Source: JAFNAG01 sp963824985 (GTDB lineage: Bacteria > Acidobacteriota > UBA6911). From it: a stretch of DNA of 64,000 nt. The stretch covers positions 1-64,000 of the forward strand of contig CAWGRQ010000029.1 in assembly GCA_963824985.1 (NCBI GenBank), written 5' to 3'. A program made the position numbers and the translations under genes. Numbering within the stretch: the stretch's first letter is position 1; the number at the start of each line of letters is the position of its first letter. Positions 28,211 to 37,708 of this stretch are shown one piece after another. The notes beneath the pieces are model-generated. The model had not been told where the DNA came from and did not search any database. It saw only the letters and a list, made by a program, of their open reading frames with translations.

Positions 28211-28504
28211 TGTTTAGCCAAATCAAATGGATGAAGAAGCAAAACGCAAAGACGCAAAGACGCAGGGGCGCAATGATCGACACCGAGCGACAGGCGTGGG
28301 CGCAACGCTTCGCGCTGGCACATCCTTGGGCGAGCCGCGGGAGAAAGCGCGGGCAGAGCGGCTACTCAGGAGGATTGCGCTTTCTCCCGCGGCTCGCCCA
28401 AGGATGCGGTCGAAGGCCGCCCATGCCCGCGAACCGAAAGGAATCTCCTTGCGTCCTTGCGTCTTTGCGTCTTTGCGTTCTGCCGTTCAGCATCGGCTAA
28501 ACAG
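28211..28504. repeat. TGTTTAGCC foldback element, copy 3
   Basis: Full-length copy with ends TGTTTAGCC and GGCTAAACA and CGCAAAGACGCAAAG arms. Its core palindrome is GGCGAGCCGCGGGAGAAAGC and the inverse. It lies between convergent gatD and the phosphatase gene. Confidence 0.9.
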
Positions 28505-28567
28505 ATGCGCCTACCTACAGTCTACAGCCTGACAGTCTACAGCCTAAACACCGGCCGCAGGCCGGTG

Positions 28568-30634
28568 TTACGCGGCTTTGGCGACGATCAAGGTGATGTC
28601 GTCGTGCTGCTTCAGGTCTCCCTGCCACATGCGGACCTGCGCCACCACCATCCGGTAGATTTCATCCGGTGGGCGTGACCGGTACTCCCGCAGCGTGTCG
28701 ATCAACCTCTGTTCCCCGAACTCCTCATCCGCCGCGTTGACGGCTTCGGTAATGCCGTCGGTAAAGATCGCCAGCAGTGTCCCGGGCCGGAGTTCGGCGG
28801 TGCGGGCTTCGTATGTCTGATGCGGCAGCAGGCCCAGCACCGTCCCGGTGGGCTGCAACCGGGTGATCTCCTCGCCGTGAATGAGGATGGGGGCGAGATG
28901 TCCGGCGTTGCTGTAACAGAGGCGCCGGTTTTCGGCGTCGTAGCGCCCGGCGAACAGTGTGGCGTATTTCTCCGCGGGGCTGTTGAGATAAATCTGCTGG
29001 TTCAGGTGCGCCATGATCGCCGCGAACCCCGCTTCGATATCGGCGGTGGCGGCGGATTTAACGGACAGGATCTGGCTGCGCATGGCCGCCTGCAGGTTGG
29101 CCATCAGCAGCGCGGCCGAAATCCCCTTGCCGCTGATGTCGCCGATCACCATGTGCAGCCGCGCTTCGTCCTCCACGATAAAATCGTAGTAATCGCCGCT
29201 CACCGTCAGCGCCGGTTCGCAGCCGCCGAAAATCATCATTCCGCGCGGGTGCGGGAGCTGCTTCGGAAAAAGGGTGGCCTGCACTTCACGGGCGATCTCC
29301 AGCTCCTGCTCCAGCCGCTTTTTCTCGCTGACTTCCTCGAGCAGGCGGGTGATTGAAGCACTCATCTGGTTAAAGGAATTGGCCAGTTGCCCGAGCTGAT
29401 CCCTGCGGCGCACCGGGATGCGATACTGAAGATTCCCCTCCTGGAGCGCCATCGTCCCTTTGACCATATCGTTCACGGAGCGCGTCACCCTGCGGCTGAT
29501 CGTTACGCCGATGATCAGGGAAATCACTTCGGCAAAAACGAACAGGCCGGCGAGAAAGTAAGCGGCTTTCAGGACTGCCTGCCCTTCCGGGTTGGTACGG
29601 GAGATATAGGTGTCGAACAGCACGGCCAGGGGAACTTTCAAAAGGACGATGGCTCCATAATCGCTTGCGCCGGTGGTGTAATTCTCCCCTTCCAGAAGAG
29701 TGCCCCAGGTAATCATCCGGCGCGCGTCGGAGCGGCTGAGACTGTTCAGGTCGATCTCCTGCCGCTTGACCGGCGCAGCCTCCGCTTTGGCAGTCTTGCC
29801 GTCTTTTTCGCCCACCCGGATATCCACCGATGTATTGGAGACCTTTACCTCCGTGGCCCCCAGGCTCAGGATGGCCAGATATAACGACTTGTCATGCGCC
29901 AGGCTCTCCCGGAGCGCCGTATCGAGCGGGATGGTTACCTGCAGGTAATGATCCGGCAGCCGGAGAACGGGCCGCAGGCTCGTGATCAACACGGTGTCAT
30001 CCTTGACCAGGATGCCGTCGAAGTCCTCCTTGCCGGCCAGCCAGAGGCCGCCGGGGACTCGGGATTCGGCGGGCGCCGGGCCCGCCAGGTTGAACCCGGT
30101 CACGATGGCGAACTCCCCGCCGGGTCCGGACTTGAGCAGCCGGGCGGAGGCGTGTGGAAACAGATCCTCGTGCGCGCGCAGGATGCGGGCCGCGGCGGTT
30201 TCAAACGCCTTGGGGGTTACATCCGCGGGAAGCGCTCCGGCGAGGTCGCCGTTGAGGCGTGCCGCTTCCCGTTGTACTTCCTGAATGGATGCCGAAAAGT
30301 AGGTCGCCGCCATCTGGCCGAGAAGGATGTAGCCGAACAGGAACACGATACCAAGCAGGATGAGGATGGGGATCAGTCCCACGAAAACAAAAGAGGCCAG
30401 CAGCCGGTTGCGGACCCGCCAGAACAGGCGGTCACGGAGGAGACGGCCCAGGCGGAACAGGAGATTGATGATGACGACCAGGCCCCAAAGATAGGCGACG
30501 ACAACCACAAGGGTGGGGAGCCAGGAATGCAGGAGCATCGCCAACAGGAAGAAAATCAAGCCCACCCATTTCCAGGGCCTCCAGAACGGTTTTGACGGCT
30601 TATCGGCTTCGAGCGGCAGGTACGGTTCAGTCAT
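28568..30634 (-). CDS. membrane SpoIIE-type PP2C serine phosphatase with HAMP
   Basis: A 688-residue sensor phosphatase. Three hydrophobic stretches near the N-terminus (VGLIFFLLAMLLHSWL, VVVAYLWGLVVIINLLF, FVFVGLIPILILLGIVFLF) are followed by an extracytoplasmic sensor of about 240 residues. A transmembrane helix near 370 leads to a HAMP linker (VNDMVKGTMALQEGNLQYRIP), a short coiled coil (LEQELEIAREVQATLFPKQL) and a PP2C/SpoIIE domain with GDYYDF, VIGDISGKGISAALLMA and LAIFTDGITEA, which carry the metal-binding Asp residues. Such enzymes dephosphorylate anti-sigma-factor antagonists. No STAS or anti-sigma gene is next to it. Confidence 0.9.
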   Translation of the reverse strand: MTEPYLPLEADKPSKPFWRPWKWVGLIFFLLAMLLHSWLPTLVVVVAYLWGLVVIINLLFRLGRLLRDRLFWRVRNRLLASFVFVGLIPILILLGIVFLFGYILLGQMAATYFSASIQEVQREAARLNGDLAGALPADVTPKAFETAAARILRAHEDLFPHASARLLKSGPGGEFAIVTGFNLAGPAPAESRVPGGLWLAGKEDFDGILVKDDTVLITSLRPVLRLPDHYLQVTIPLDTALRESLAHDKSLYLAILSLGATEVKVSNTSVDIRVGEKDGKTAKAEAAPVKRQEIDLNSLSRSDARRMITWGTLLEGENYTTGASDYGAIVLLKVPLAVLFDTYISRTNPEGQAVLKAAYFLAGLFVFAEVISLIIGVTISRRVTRSVNDMVKGTMALQEGNLQYRIPVRRRDQLGQLANSFNQMSASITRLLEEVSEKKRLEQELEIAREVQATLFPKQLPHPRGMMIFGGCEPALTVSGDYYDFIVEDEARLHMVIGDISGKGISAALLMANLQAAMRSQILSVKSAATADIEAGFAAIMAHLNQQIYLNSPAEKYATLFAGRYDAENRRLCYSNAGHLAPILIHGEEITRLQPTGTVLGLLPHQTYEARTAELRPGTLLAIFTDGITEAVNAADEEFGEQRLIDTLREYRSRPPDEIYRMVVAQVRMWQGDLKQHDDITLIVAKAA

Positions 30635-30696
30635 GACAGTGGGACATTATAGCCTGTTTTGATCGTGAAGAAAGGCCGCAAAAAATCTCAGGGTAA

Positions 30697-30983
30697 TTTT
30701 TTAGCCAAATCAAATGGATGAAGAAGCAAAACGCAAAGACGCAGGGGCGCAAGGGCGCAAAGATCGACACTGAGCGACAGGCGTGGGCGCAGCGCCTCGC
30801 GCTGGCGCATGCTTGGGCGAGCCGCGGGAGAAAGCGCGGGCAGAGCGGCAACTCAGGAGGATTGCGCTTTCTCCCGCGGCTCGCCCAAGGATGCCGCCGA
30901 AGGCCGCCCATGCCCGCGAACGGAAAGGAATCTCTTTGCGTCCTAGCGTCTTTGCGTTCTGCTGTTCAGCATCGGCTAAACAG
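30697..30983. repeat. TGTTTAGCC foldback element, copy 4
   Basis: Almost full copy. The left end is changed to TTTTTTAGCC and the right end is GGCTAAACAG. It has the same arms and inner palindrome as copy 3 and lies in the spacer between two minus-strand genes. Confidence 0.88.
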
Positions 30984-31018
30984 ATGCATTCGGGAAACGG
31001 ATGAACGACTGCTGTCTT

Positions 31019-32569
31019 TTACCCGATTGCGGTGAGGGCTGGTTGGAGGGGTTTGATGGCCTGGATCCTGGTTAACAGATCGGTCATGGCGGTCAGGCAC
31101 GTCCGTTTCCATGCCGGGTCCAGGGGCTCATCGCGGATCCACCCGATCATGCGCTGAATCAGCTCCGCGGAGGAGTCCCGGTAGCCGACCAATTTCATCT
31201 CCATTCTCAGGCGCAGCCCCTCCCGCTCCGCGGGCTCGATATCCAGGCTCATAGCGGATCGCATGGTTTCCTGGAGCGCGGTCAGGCCCCGTTGCAGGCA
31301 GGTCGCGGAAGTCAGGAACTGGGAGGCGGCCGCCGATCCGCCCTGTTTCAGCTCGATCCACCCGAGATAGTGGAAGGCATAGCAGTTCTTTCCTTGTCTG
31401 GCGGCCCCTTGAAAATCGGCTTTGGCCTCGTCGAGCTGTCCGGCATTGAAGTAGAGCAGCCCGGAGAGGTATCTGATTTCCTCGGCATCGGGCAGAAATT
31501 TCCTGGCCTGATCGATCAGCTCGCGGGCCGCCTCCGGGTTATGGATCAGGTGCTGGTTATAGGCTTTGTAGTAGTAGCCTTCACCCTGAAAATAACGGAC
31601 GCTGTCGGCGGCGACGCGGCCGCGCCGGCTGAGATCGCCGGCCAGCATCCGGTCCAGGGCGCGGCTGGAGTCTTCGTACTGTCCCAGATGATGCAGCGTC
31701 GCCCCTTTGCCGAACAGCGCGGCACTGTTCTCCGGGTCCAGTTGGAGCGTCCTCTCGTAGATCTTGAGCGCGCCGGGGTAATCTTCGAGAGTAAAGAAGA
31801 GGATGTTTGCCAGGCCGTTGACCGCGCGCGTGTAATCGGGGATCAGGGCGAGTGCGCGGGAGAACGCGCTTCGAGCCGCCTTGATCTGGGTGCGCTGGAA
31901 GCTCATTTCTGCCGAAAACTCCCATGCTTCCGCAAAATCCGGATCGATCTCGACGGCGCGGGAAAGGCCGAGGCCTGGGTTCAGATATTGAAACAGGGGG
32001 GAATCCCGATAGGTTTCGGACCATTGCTTTTTGATCTCGTCCAACCTGGGATCGGCGCCGGAATGGCGCGTCTGAAGCATGAAAAGGTAGGCATCCAGCG
32101 GGGGGGAGCCGACCCGCGGCAGGGCTGGATCCGGGCGTTTCATTTGCCGGGCGGCGTCGGAGCCGGCGGCATAGGATCGTGCCAGATCGCAGAGTGCCGG
32201 CCCGCCCGTCCCCGCGGCAGCCTCGCAGACGAAGGCGACCTCTTCCTCCAGGTTGGGGCAGGGGATGTCCTCGTCGATCTCCCGGGTCAGGCGCAACAGC
32301 CTGGCCAACGCCAGCTTTTCGCGGATCTCCGGCCGCGGTGCCAGGGCATAGGCTCGCGCGTAAGCGGCTTCGGCCAGGCGCCAGGCATGCAGATGCATCG
32401 GCTGGATCTGCCGGTCGCCTTCAGCAACGAACTCATGGATCCGATCCTCCGGGATCGCAGGACCGACGGGTCCGATGACGGCCGCCGGGCGAGTGCGGCA
32501 TCCCGGCAGGACGGGGGCGAGGATCAGAAAGACCGCGACCACCGGGATCGATCTGCTCAAGTGCCTCAT
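31019..32569 (-). CDS. TPR lipoprotein
   Basis: About 516 residues with a lipoprotein signal (IPVVAVFLILAPVLPGC, lipobox ending LPGC) if the ATG at 32569 is used. The frame is open 23 codons further, but those residues add nothing. The body is helical with tetratricopeptide-like repeats, for example ALALIPDYTRAVNGLANILF, LQLDPENSAALFGKGATLHHL and IRYLSGLLYFNAGQLDEAKAD. Likely an outer-membrane-anchored scaffold. No enzyme motif is present and no obvious partner is encoded nearby. Confidence 0.8.
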   Translation of the reverse strand: MRHLSRSIPVVAVFLILAPVLPGCRTRPAAVIGPVGPAIPEDRIHEFVAEGDRQIQPMHLHAWRLAEAAYARAYALAPRPEIREKLALARLLRLTREIDEDIPCPNLEEEVAFVCEAAAGTGGPALCDLARSYAAGSDAARQMKRPDPALPRVGSPPLDAYLFMLQTRHSGADPRLDEIKKQWSETYRDSPLFQYLNPGLGLSRAVEIDPDFAEAWEFSAEMSFQRTQIKAARSAFSRALALIPDYTRAVNGLANILFFTLEDYPGALKIYERTLQLDPENSAALFGKGATLHHLGQYEDSSRALDRMLAGDLSRRGRVAADSVRYFQGEGYYYKAYNQHLIHNPEAARELIDQARKFLPDAEEIRYLSGLLYFNAGQLDEAKADFQGAARQGKNCYAFHYLGWIELKQGGSAAASQFLTSATCLQRGLTALQETMRSAMSLDIEPAEREGLRLRMEMKLVGYRDSSAELIQRMIGWIRDEPLDPAWKRTCLTAMTDLLTRIQAIKPLQPALTAIG

Positions 32570-32638
32570 GATGCTCCTGGTCCGGCTCCGGGGACGATGG
32601 GGATAGGACACGATGATGAGAAAAGCAGATGCCGCCAT

Positions 32639-33146
32639 TTCATAAAACGGATCGGATTATAGCATCAGTCTTCATGATTCACGAAGCAAGACATCTCGGA
32701 ACACGGATGAACGGGAATGAGCACGGACCCTCGGTGATCGGATGAGTGTTCTTCCGTGTCCTCCAAAATGCGACACTTTAATTGGTTTCTGTCGCGAAAC
32801 TCCAATTCCGCTGCGCGGCACCCCACCCCGGAGGGGCGCCGGACAATAGCCGGGGACGCAAATCCCCGGTAGGAAGTTGTATATTGTGGAGCCCCGGCAG
32901 AGGCGAAAGATTTTTTATCGCAAGCATTTTCTGTCGCCCCTCCGGGGCTTGGCGATGACTTTCGGCCTGACCCCGGGCTGCGCTTCGCTTGCCCGGGGCT
33001 ACTCTCTTGGCGCCCCTCCGGGGCCTGGAGCGGGTTTCGCCACAGAAACTAATTATGGAATCGTGTGCCCCGGTGTCGTGCTACGATATTTTGGCAAGGC
33101 AGGGTTCTGGAGCATTACCGGTTTTCATTTTGTAACGAGGCACGAC
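32639..33146. repeat. repeat-filled promoter region of the M3 peptidase
   Basis: Positions 32698-32765 carry an ACACGGATGAACGGG hairpin of the dispersed family. Positions 32800-33015 carry GCCCCTCCGGGGCTTGG-like and CCCCGGGCTGCGCTTGCCCGGGG-like palindromes, in the same order as at 2478-2568. An open frame crosses this region ahead of the peptidase but has repeat composition and no signal peptide, so I exclude it from the gene. Confidence 0.7.
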
Positions 33147-35039
33147 ATGACTCGCAGCATACGACTCCTGGGATGGGTAGCGGTACTGGCATTGATGGGA
33201 TTGGTCGCGCGGCATCCGGCAGCGGCGGGACCGGAGCAGGGCCAGGTGAAGGAACGGTCGCAGATTGATTCGAAATACACCTGGAATCTGGCGGACATGT
33301 ATCCGGATCGCGCGGCGTGGGAGGCGGATTATAAGAAATGCGAGCAGCGCATCGCCGACGTGGCCCGGCTGAAAGGGTCGGTCGCGAAGTCCCCCGAGGG
33401 ATTGTTGAGTTTCCTGACCCTCTCGGATGAACTGGGAGTCCAGTTTTCGAAGATCGGGGCCTATGCCTCGATGTTGAAGGACCAGGACACCCGGCAATCG
33501 GAACCGCAGGCGATGTTCAACCGCGCGGTCGGCCTCTCGGTCAAGCTGCAGGAGGCTGTGTCGTGGTTTGATCCCGAAGTCCTCTCGCTGCCGGACGGCA
33601 AGCTGCTCGAATGGTGCCGCGCCAATCCCAAGCTGACGATTTATACCCATCATTTCGAAGACCTGTTGCGCCAGAAACAGCATGTGCTCAGCGCCCGGGA
33701 AGAAGAGTTGCTGGCGATGACCGGCAAGCTGCTTGTAACTCCGGGCGAGACATTTTCGATGCTGGCCAATGCCGACATGAAGTTTCCGACGATCAAGGAC
33801 GCCCAGGGGAACGACATCCAGCTGAGCGAGGGCCGCTACGCCATGTTCATGCGCTCCGCGGACCGGGCACTGCGGGAACGCGCCTTCAAGGGGACGCTCG
33901 GCGCCTATCTCGCCTTTAAGAACACGATGGCGACGACTCTGGCGGGTTCGGTCCAGGGGGATATTTTCACGGCCCGGGCCAGACACTACGGAAGTGCGCT
34001 GGAGTCGGCCCTGGCTCCCGACAATATTCCGGTTTCGGTCTATGACAACCTGATTGAGACCGTCCACCGGAATCTGCCGCAGCTGCATCGCTACATGGAG
34101 ATCCGGAGAAAGAAGCTCGGGATCGACAAGGTCCATCTCTACGACACCTTCGTTCCCCTGATCGACGGAGAGGCGCCGGGGATCTCCTTTGACGATGCGG
34201 TCGCCACCATTATCAAGGGGCTGGCGCCATTGGGACGGGAGTACCTCGATCCGATGACGAAGGCCTTTCAGAGCCGTTGGATCGATGTTTACGAGACCCA
34301 GGGGAAACGGAGCGGTGCCTACAGTGAGAGCACTTACTCCACGCATCCCTACATCCTGCTCAATTACAACAACACGTATGACGACATGTCGACGGTCGCG
34401 CACGAAATGGGGCATTCGATGCACAGCTGGTTTTCGCAGCACAACCAGCCGCCCGTGTACGGCGACTACCCCATCTTCCTCGCGGAAGTCGCCTCGACAA
34501 GCAACGAGGTGATCCTGGGCGACTATTTGCGCAAGCATGCCAGAGACGATGCGGAGCGGCTGTTCCTGGTCAACAGCGCGCTGGAGAGCATCCGCGGCAC
34601 CGTAATCAACCAGACGATGTGGGCGGAATACGAGAAGCTGATTCACGCGCAGGGGGAGCAGGGCGCCCCTCTGACATTCGAGACCATGAGCAGGACCTAC
34701 CGGGACCTGGTGGTGAAATACTTCGGCCCCTCCTTCGCCTACGATGACGAGGTGGACGGCTACTGGCTGCGCATCCCGCACTTCTACCGCGGATTCTACG
34801 TCTACAAGTATGCGACCAGCTACAGCGCGTCGGTGGCTCTCGCCCGGGGTGTTTTGAGCGGCGATGCGGCCAGGCTCAAAGCCTATCTCGGCTTTTTGAA
34901 GGCGGGGAGCAGCGATTACCCGATCGAGATTCTGAAACGGGCGGGAGTCGACATGAGTTCCCCCAAGCCGATTCAGGACACGATGGACCTGTTCGCGCAG
35001 CTGGTGGACGAACTGGAGAAGCTGCTGAAACTCCGGTAG
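33147..35039 (+). CDS. pepF: exported oligoendopeptidase F-like M3 metallopeptidase
   Basis: A 630-residue zinc endopeptidase that cleaves short peptides. The zinc motif HEMGH is at 419-423, in VAHEMGHSMHSWFSQ, with the third ligand region PIFLAEVASTSNEVILG just after. A start at 33147 gives a signal peptide (LLGWVAVLALMGLVARHPAAA), so unlike most cytoplasmic PepF it should be exported. Earlier in-frame codons lie in repeats. The C-terminal segment with HFYRGFYVYKYATSYSASVAL is typical of the family. Monocistronic by spacing. Confidence 0.9.
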   Translation: MTRSIRLLGWVAVLALMGLVARHPAAAGPEQGQVKERSQIDSKYTWNLADMYPDRAAWEADYKKCEQRIADVARLKGSVAKSPEGLLSFLTLSDELGVQFSKIGAYASMLKDQDTRQSEPQAMFNRAVGLSVKLQEAVSWFDPEVLSLPDGKLLEWCRANPKLTIYTHHFEDLLRQKQHVLSAREEELLAMTGKLLVTPGETFSMLANADMKFPTIKDAQGNDIQLSEGRYAMFMRSADRALRERAFKGTLGAYLAFKNTMATTLAGSVQGDIFTARARHYGSALESALAPDNIPVSVYDNLIETVHRNLPQLHRYMEIRRKKLGIDKVHLYDTFVPLIDGEAPGISFDDAVATIIKGLAPLGREYLDPMTKAFQSRWIDVYETQGKRSGAYSESTYSTHPYILLNYNNTYDDMSTVAHEMGHSMHSWFSQHNQPPVYGDYPIFLAEVASTSNEVILGDYLRKHARDDAERLFLVNSALESIRGTVINQTMWAEYEKLIHAQGEQGAPLTFETMSRTYRDLVVKYFGPSFAYDDEVDGYWLRIPHFYRGFYVYKYATSYSASVALARGVLSGDAARLKAYLGFLKAGSSDYPIEILKRAGVDMSSPKPIQDTMDLFAQLVDELEKLLKLR

Positions 35040-35045
35040 GGGCGC

Positions 35046-35225
35046 AAAAAAACGCCACGGATTTCACGGATTACACTGATTTTTAAAAGGTGCTGCCATA
35101 AGGGGAGTGTTTCATTCACGCTCCAGGATGCAGGCAAAGCCGATATCATCCGGCGCGCGTCGATATCCGCATGCCTTATGCATCTGAATCTGTGAAATCC
35201 GTGGAATCCGTGGCTGCCTTTACAA
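35046..35225. repeat. CCACGGATTTCACGGATT inverted repeat
   Basis: AAAAAACGCCACGGATTTCACGG after the peptidase stop faces CTGTGAAATCCGTGGAATCC at 35189-35212. It is a member of the family seen at 24225 and 56681, and may act as the terminator of the M3 peptidase gene. Confidence 0.7.
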
Positions 35226-35350
35226 CGGCCAAATAATTGCGCCGGCCCGGTCGCTCCAATCGGATTATTCGTATCCCAGTCCCGGATTCTTTGCCTTCCG
35301 GATTCGCGTTGATTTATCATGCTCCTCACTGATGCCGGGGGCGTTGCATC

Positions 35351-35480
35351 TGTTTAGCCGATGCTGAACAGCAGAACGCAAAGACGCAAGGACGCGAAGC
35401 GCTGCGCCCACGCCTGTTGCTCAGTGTCGATCTTTGCGTCTTTGCGTTTTGCTTCTTCATCCATTTGAATTGGCTAAACA
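35351..35480. repeat. TGTTTAGCC foldback element, copy 5, short
   Basis: Short copy (130 bp) with TGTTTAGCCGATGCTGAACA at the left and TTGGCTAAACA at the right. The inner palindrome is mostly lost. It lies immediately upstream of the ABC transporter start. Confidence 0.88.
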
Positions 35481-35495
35481 ATTACGGGGTGTTTC

Positions 35496-36419
35496 ATGCC
35501 ATCCATGGGTCTGCCGGCGCCGGCCATTACCATGCGCGGCCTGACAAAACGGTACGGGCGGCTGGTGGCGGTACATAATCTGGAACTCGATGTTCAGGAA
35601 GGGGAGATCTTCGGTTTCCTGGGCCTGAACGGGGCGGGCAAATCGACAACCATCCGGATGCTCCTGGACCTGTTGCGGCCGACGGCCGGGACGGCGTCGG
35701 TGCTCGGGTTTGATTGCCGGCGCGAGGGCCTGCGGGTGCGAGGCAGCATCGGGTATCTGCCCGGAGAAGTAGGCTGGTATGGCGACATGACGGGGAGGGA
35801 AGTCCTGGCTCTGCTCGGCCGCCTCCAGGATCATCCGGTTGCGCCGCACTATCGCGGCGAGCTGCAGGAACGGCTCGATCTTCCGGGTAGTGATCTCGGG
35901 CGGAAGTTGCGCGAATACAGCACCGGGATGAAACGAAAGCTGGGCCTGATCCAGGCCTTTCAGGGGGATCCTCCCCTGCTGATCCTCGATGAGCCCACCG
36001 AAGGGCTGGATCCGCTCATGCAGGAATCATTCTACCAATTGCTCTCCGATGTGCGGCGCCGGGGCCGCACGGTGTTCATGTCTTCGCATGTTCTCTCCGA
36101 AGTGGAGAGAGTTTGCGGCCGGGTCGGGCTGATCCGTCGCGGCGAGCTGGTGCTCCTGTCGTCGATGGAGGATCTTCGGGCCCGGGCCCGGCGCCACGTG
36201 CGCGTAACGTTCGCTTCGGATGTGGCTGCCCGGCCGGCGGGATTGCCCGCGGAATATGAAGCCCTGGAGTGCGGGCCGCGGGAATGGCGGCTCGCGGTCC
36301 GCGGACCCCTTGGGCCGTTGTTTGCAATGCTGGCCGGCCTGCCGGTTCACGATGTCCAGGTCGACGAGGCGCGACTGGAAGAAGTGCTGATACGTTACTA
36401 TCGGGAGGCAGGGGCATGA
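35496..36419 (+). CDS. ABC transporter ATP-binding protein
   Basis: A 307-residue ATPase of ABC-2 export systems. Walker A GLNGAGKST is near residue 46, the signature region is replaced by YSTGMKRKLGL, Walker B is LLILDEPTEGLDP and the switch His is in MSSHVLSEVERV. The C-terminal 80 residues vary as usual in this group. The stop overlaps the ATG of the permease gene (ATGA), so the two form a translationally coupled pair. The substrate is unknown. Confidence 0.88.
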   Translation: MPSMGLPAPAITMRGLTKRYGRLVAVHNLELDVQEGEIFGFLGLNGAGKSTTIRMLLDLLRPTAGTASVLGFDCRREGLRVRGSIGYLPGEVGWYGDMTGREVLALLGRLQDHPVAPHYRGELQERLDLPGSDLGRKLREYSTGMKRKLGLIQAFQGDPPLLILDEPTEGLDPLMQESFYQLLSDVRRRGRTVFMSSHVLSEVERVCGRVGLIRRGELVLLSSMEDLRARARRHVRVTFASDVAARPAGLPAEYEALECGPREWRLAVRGPLGPLFAMLAGLPVHDVQVDEARLEEVLIRYYREAGA

Positions 36420-37228
36420 AGGCCGGATTAGACCTATGGCTTCATTCGGCGCGGCGCGCGCGCCCGCTGATCCTCGCAACCGCAGGATTGCTGGCCGGAT
36501 TTCAGGTGCTGTTTGTCCTGGCTGCCCGTTCCATCCAGGAGTTCAGCACCTTCGACCGGCTGGCGGCGCTGGTGCCGGACGTTCTGCGGCAGATGCTGGG
36601 ACCGTCATTTCTTACGATCCTGTCGTTCCAGGGTATCGTCTGCCTCGGCTATTTTCACGTGGCGGTGATTGCGGTCCTGGTCGGGCTGACGATCGCCATC
36701 GCCACCGAACCGGCGGCTGAGGTGGAAACCCGGCTGCTCGATCTGATTCTGGCGCATCCGCTGGCGCGTCACTGGGTGATTACCCGGACGATTGTGCTGC
36801 TGGCGGCGTCGATTGCGCTGGTAGTTTTCGCGATGATGGCTGGAACCCGCGCAGGTCTGTTCTGGTGGATTCCGGGGGAGACCGCCCGAGCCGTTTTCGG
36901 CGTGGTGCCGCTCCTCTCCCTGAACCTGGCGGTTCTGCTGCTGTGTTGGGGGGCGATCGGGCTGGCGCTTGCATCCAGGGCCCAGCGCCGGAGCGTTGCC
37001 AGCGCAATCACCGGCCTGCTGGCCGTGGCCGCCTACCTGGTGGACGTCATCGCCCAGGTATGGAGCCCACTGCGGCCGCTGGCTCGATTCTCTCCCTTCC
37101 ACTATTACAATTCCCTCAGGTTGATCCTCGGCTCGGCGGACGCGACCCACGACCTGCTGATCCTGTCCGGCGCGGCCGTGGCGGCCTTTCTGCTGGCCTA
37201 CTTCTTCTTTTCGCGCCGCGATCTTTGA
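36416..37228 (+). CDS. ABC-2 type permease
   Basis: A 270-residue membrane protein with six hydrophobic segments, for example PLILATAGLLAGFQVLFVLA, GIVCLGYFHVAVIAVLVGL and LLILSGAAVAAFLLAYFFF. It starts inside the last codons of the ATP-binding gene and must be its membrane partner. The arrangement (DLGxxGxxx-less, LARHWVITRTIVLL in the middle) fits the Na+/drug/lipid exporter class. No specific substrate can be inferred. Confidence 0.85.
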   Translation: MKAGLDLWLHSARRARPLILATAGLLAGFQVLFVLAARSIQEFSTFDRLAALVPDVLRQMLGPSFLTILSFQGIVCLGYFHVAVIAVLVGLTIAIATEPAAEVETRLLDLILAHPLARHWVITRTIVLLAASIALVVFAMMAGTRAGLFWWIPGETARAVFGVVPLLSLNLAVLLLCWGAIGLALASRAQRRSVASAITGLLAVAAYLVDVIAQVWSPLRPLARFSPFHYYNSLRLILGSADATHDLLILSGAAVAAFLLAYFFFSRRDL

Positions 37229-37708
37229 ATCGCCGGAGCCACGGGTTTATGGTGGCGTTCGCATACGGCGCTGGGTATGATCAGCGGAATCGTCGACGGA
37301 CTGACGGACTCGAATATTTCCGCGGACGCGTTTTGCCGGCGGTGAAACGGGTCGACATTTTCCCGGAGGTTGTGCCGTGAAGAGTCCTCGCATGTGGATG
37401 GCTGGTTCCGCCGTTCCGAAAATAGCCTGGGACCGCGCGCGTCCCGCGCGCAGGGCTTGCGGATTCGAGCGCACATGCGGGCGGGACGCCCGCGCTCCCA
37501 GGGCCGATGCCGCACATTTTCATGCGTCACCGGGTGCGCCCCGACACATGAGGAGCTGTTCCGGTTGTTGTGTCCCTTCCCGCCGGTTTGGCGACGGCGC
37601 AGAAGTCCTTCAGCATCGAGCAGGTCTTGAGCTGCGTTTCGAGCCGCCGATGATTTCTTTGTCGGGTTTCTCAGAAAGTAGAACGGGCCTGCGGAGCGGG
37701 GGAAGATA
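37229..37708. other. intergenic region with composite repeat
   Basis: Apart from the composite repeat at 37413-37563 I see no gene here. The last 140 bases precede the molybdate transporter. I looked for a molybdenum-cofactor riboswitch and could not recognise one. Confidence 0.5.
37413..37563 (+). repeat. constant-end composite repeat, copy A
   Basis: It begins GTTCCGAAAATAG and ends TTTTCATGCGTCACCGGGTG ... CATGAGGAGCTGTT. The core between is a GGGACCGCGCGCG / CGGGACGCCCGCGCTCCC palindrome. The same ends occur at 38980-39600, 42125-42260, 45673-45853 and 58338-58475 around unrelated cores. Confidence 0.75.

Noticed and set aside
33081..34781. 566-residue minus-strand ORF opposite the M3 peptidase
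   Set aside because: Antisense shadow. The plus strand encodes HEMGH and the whole M3 family pattern.
37564..37708. Molybdenum-cofactor riboswitch before the MOT1-type transporter
   Set aside because: I could not find the conserved Moco motif or its helices by eye.
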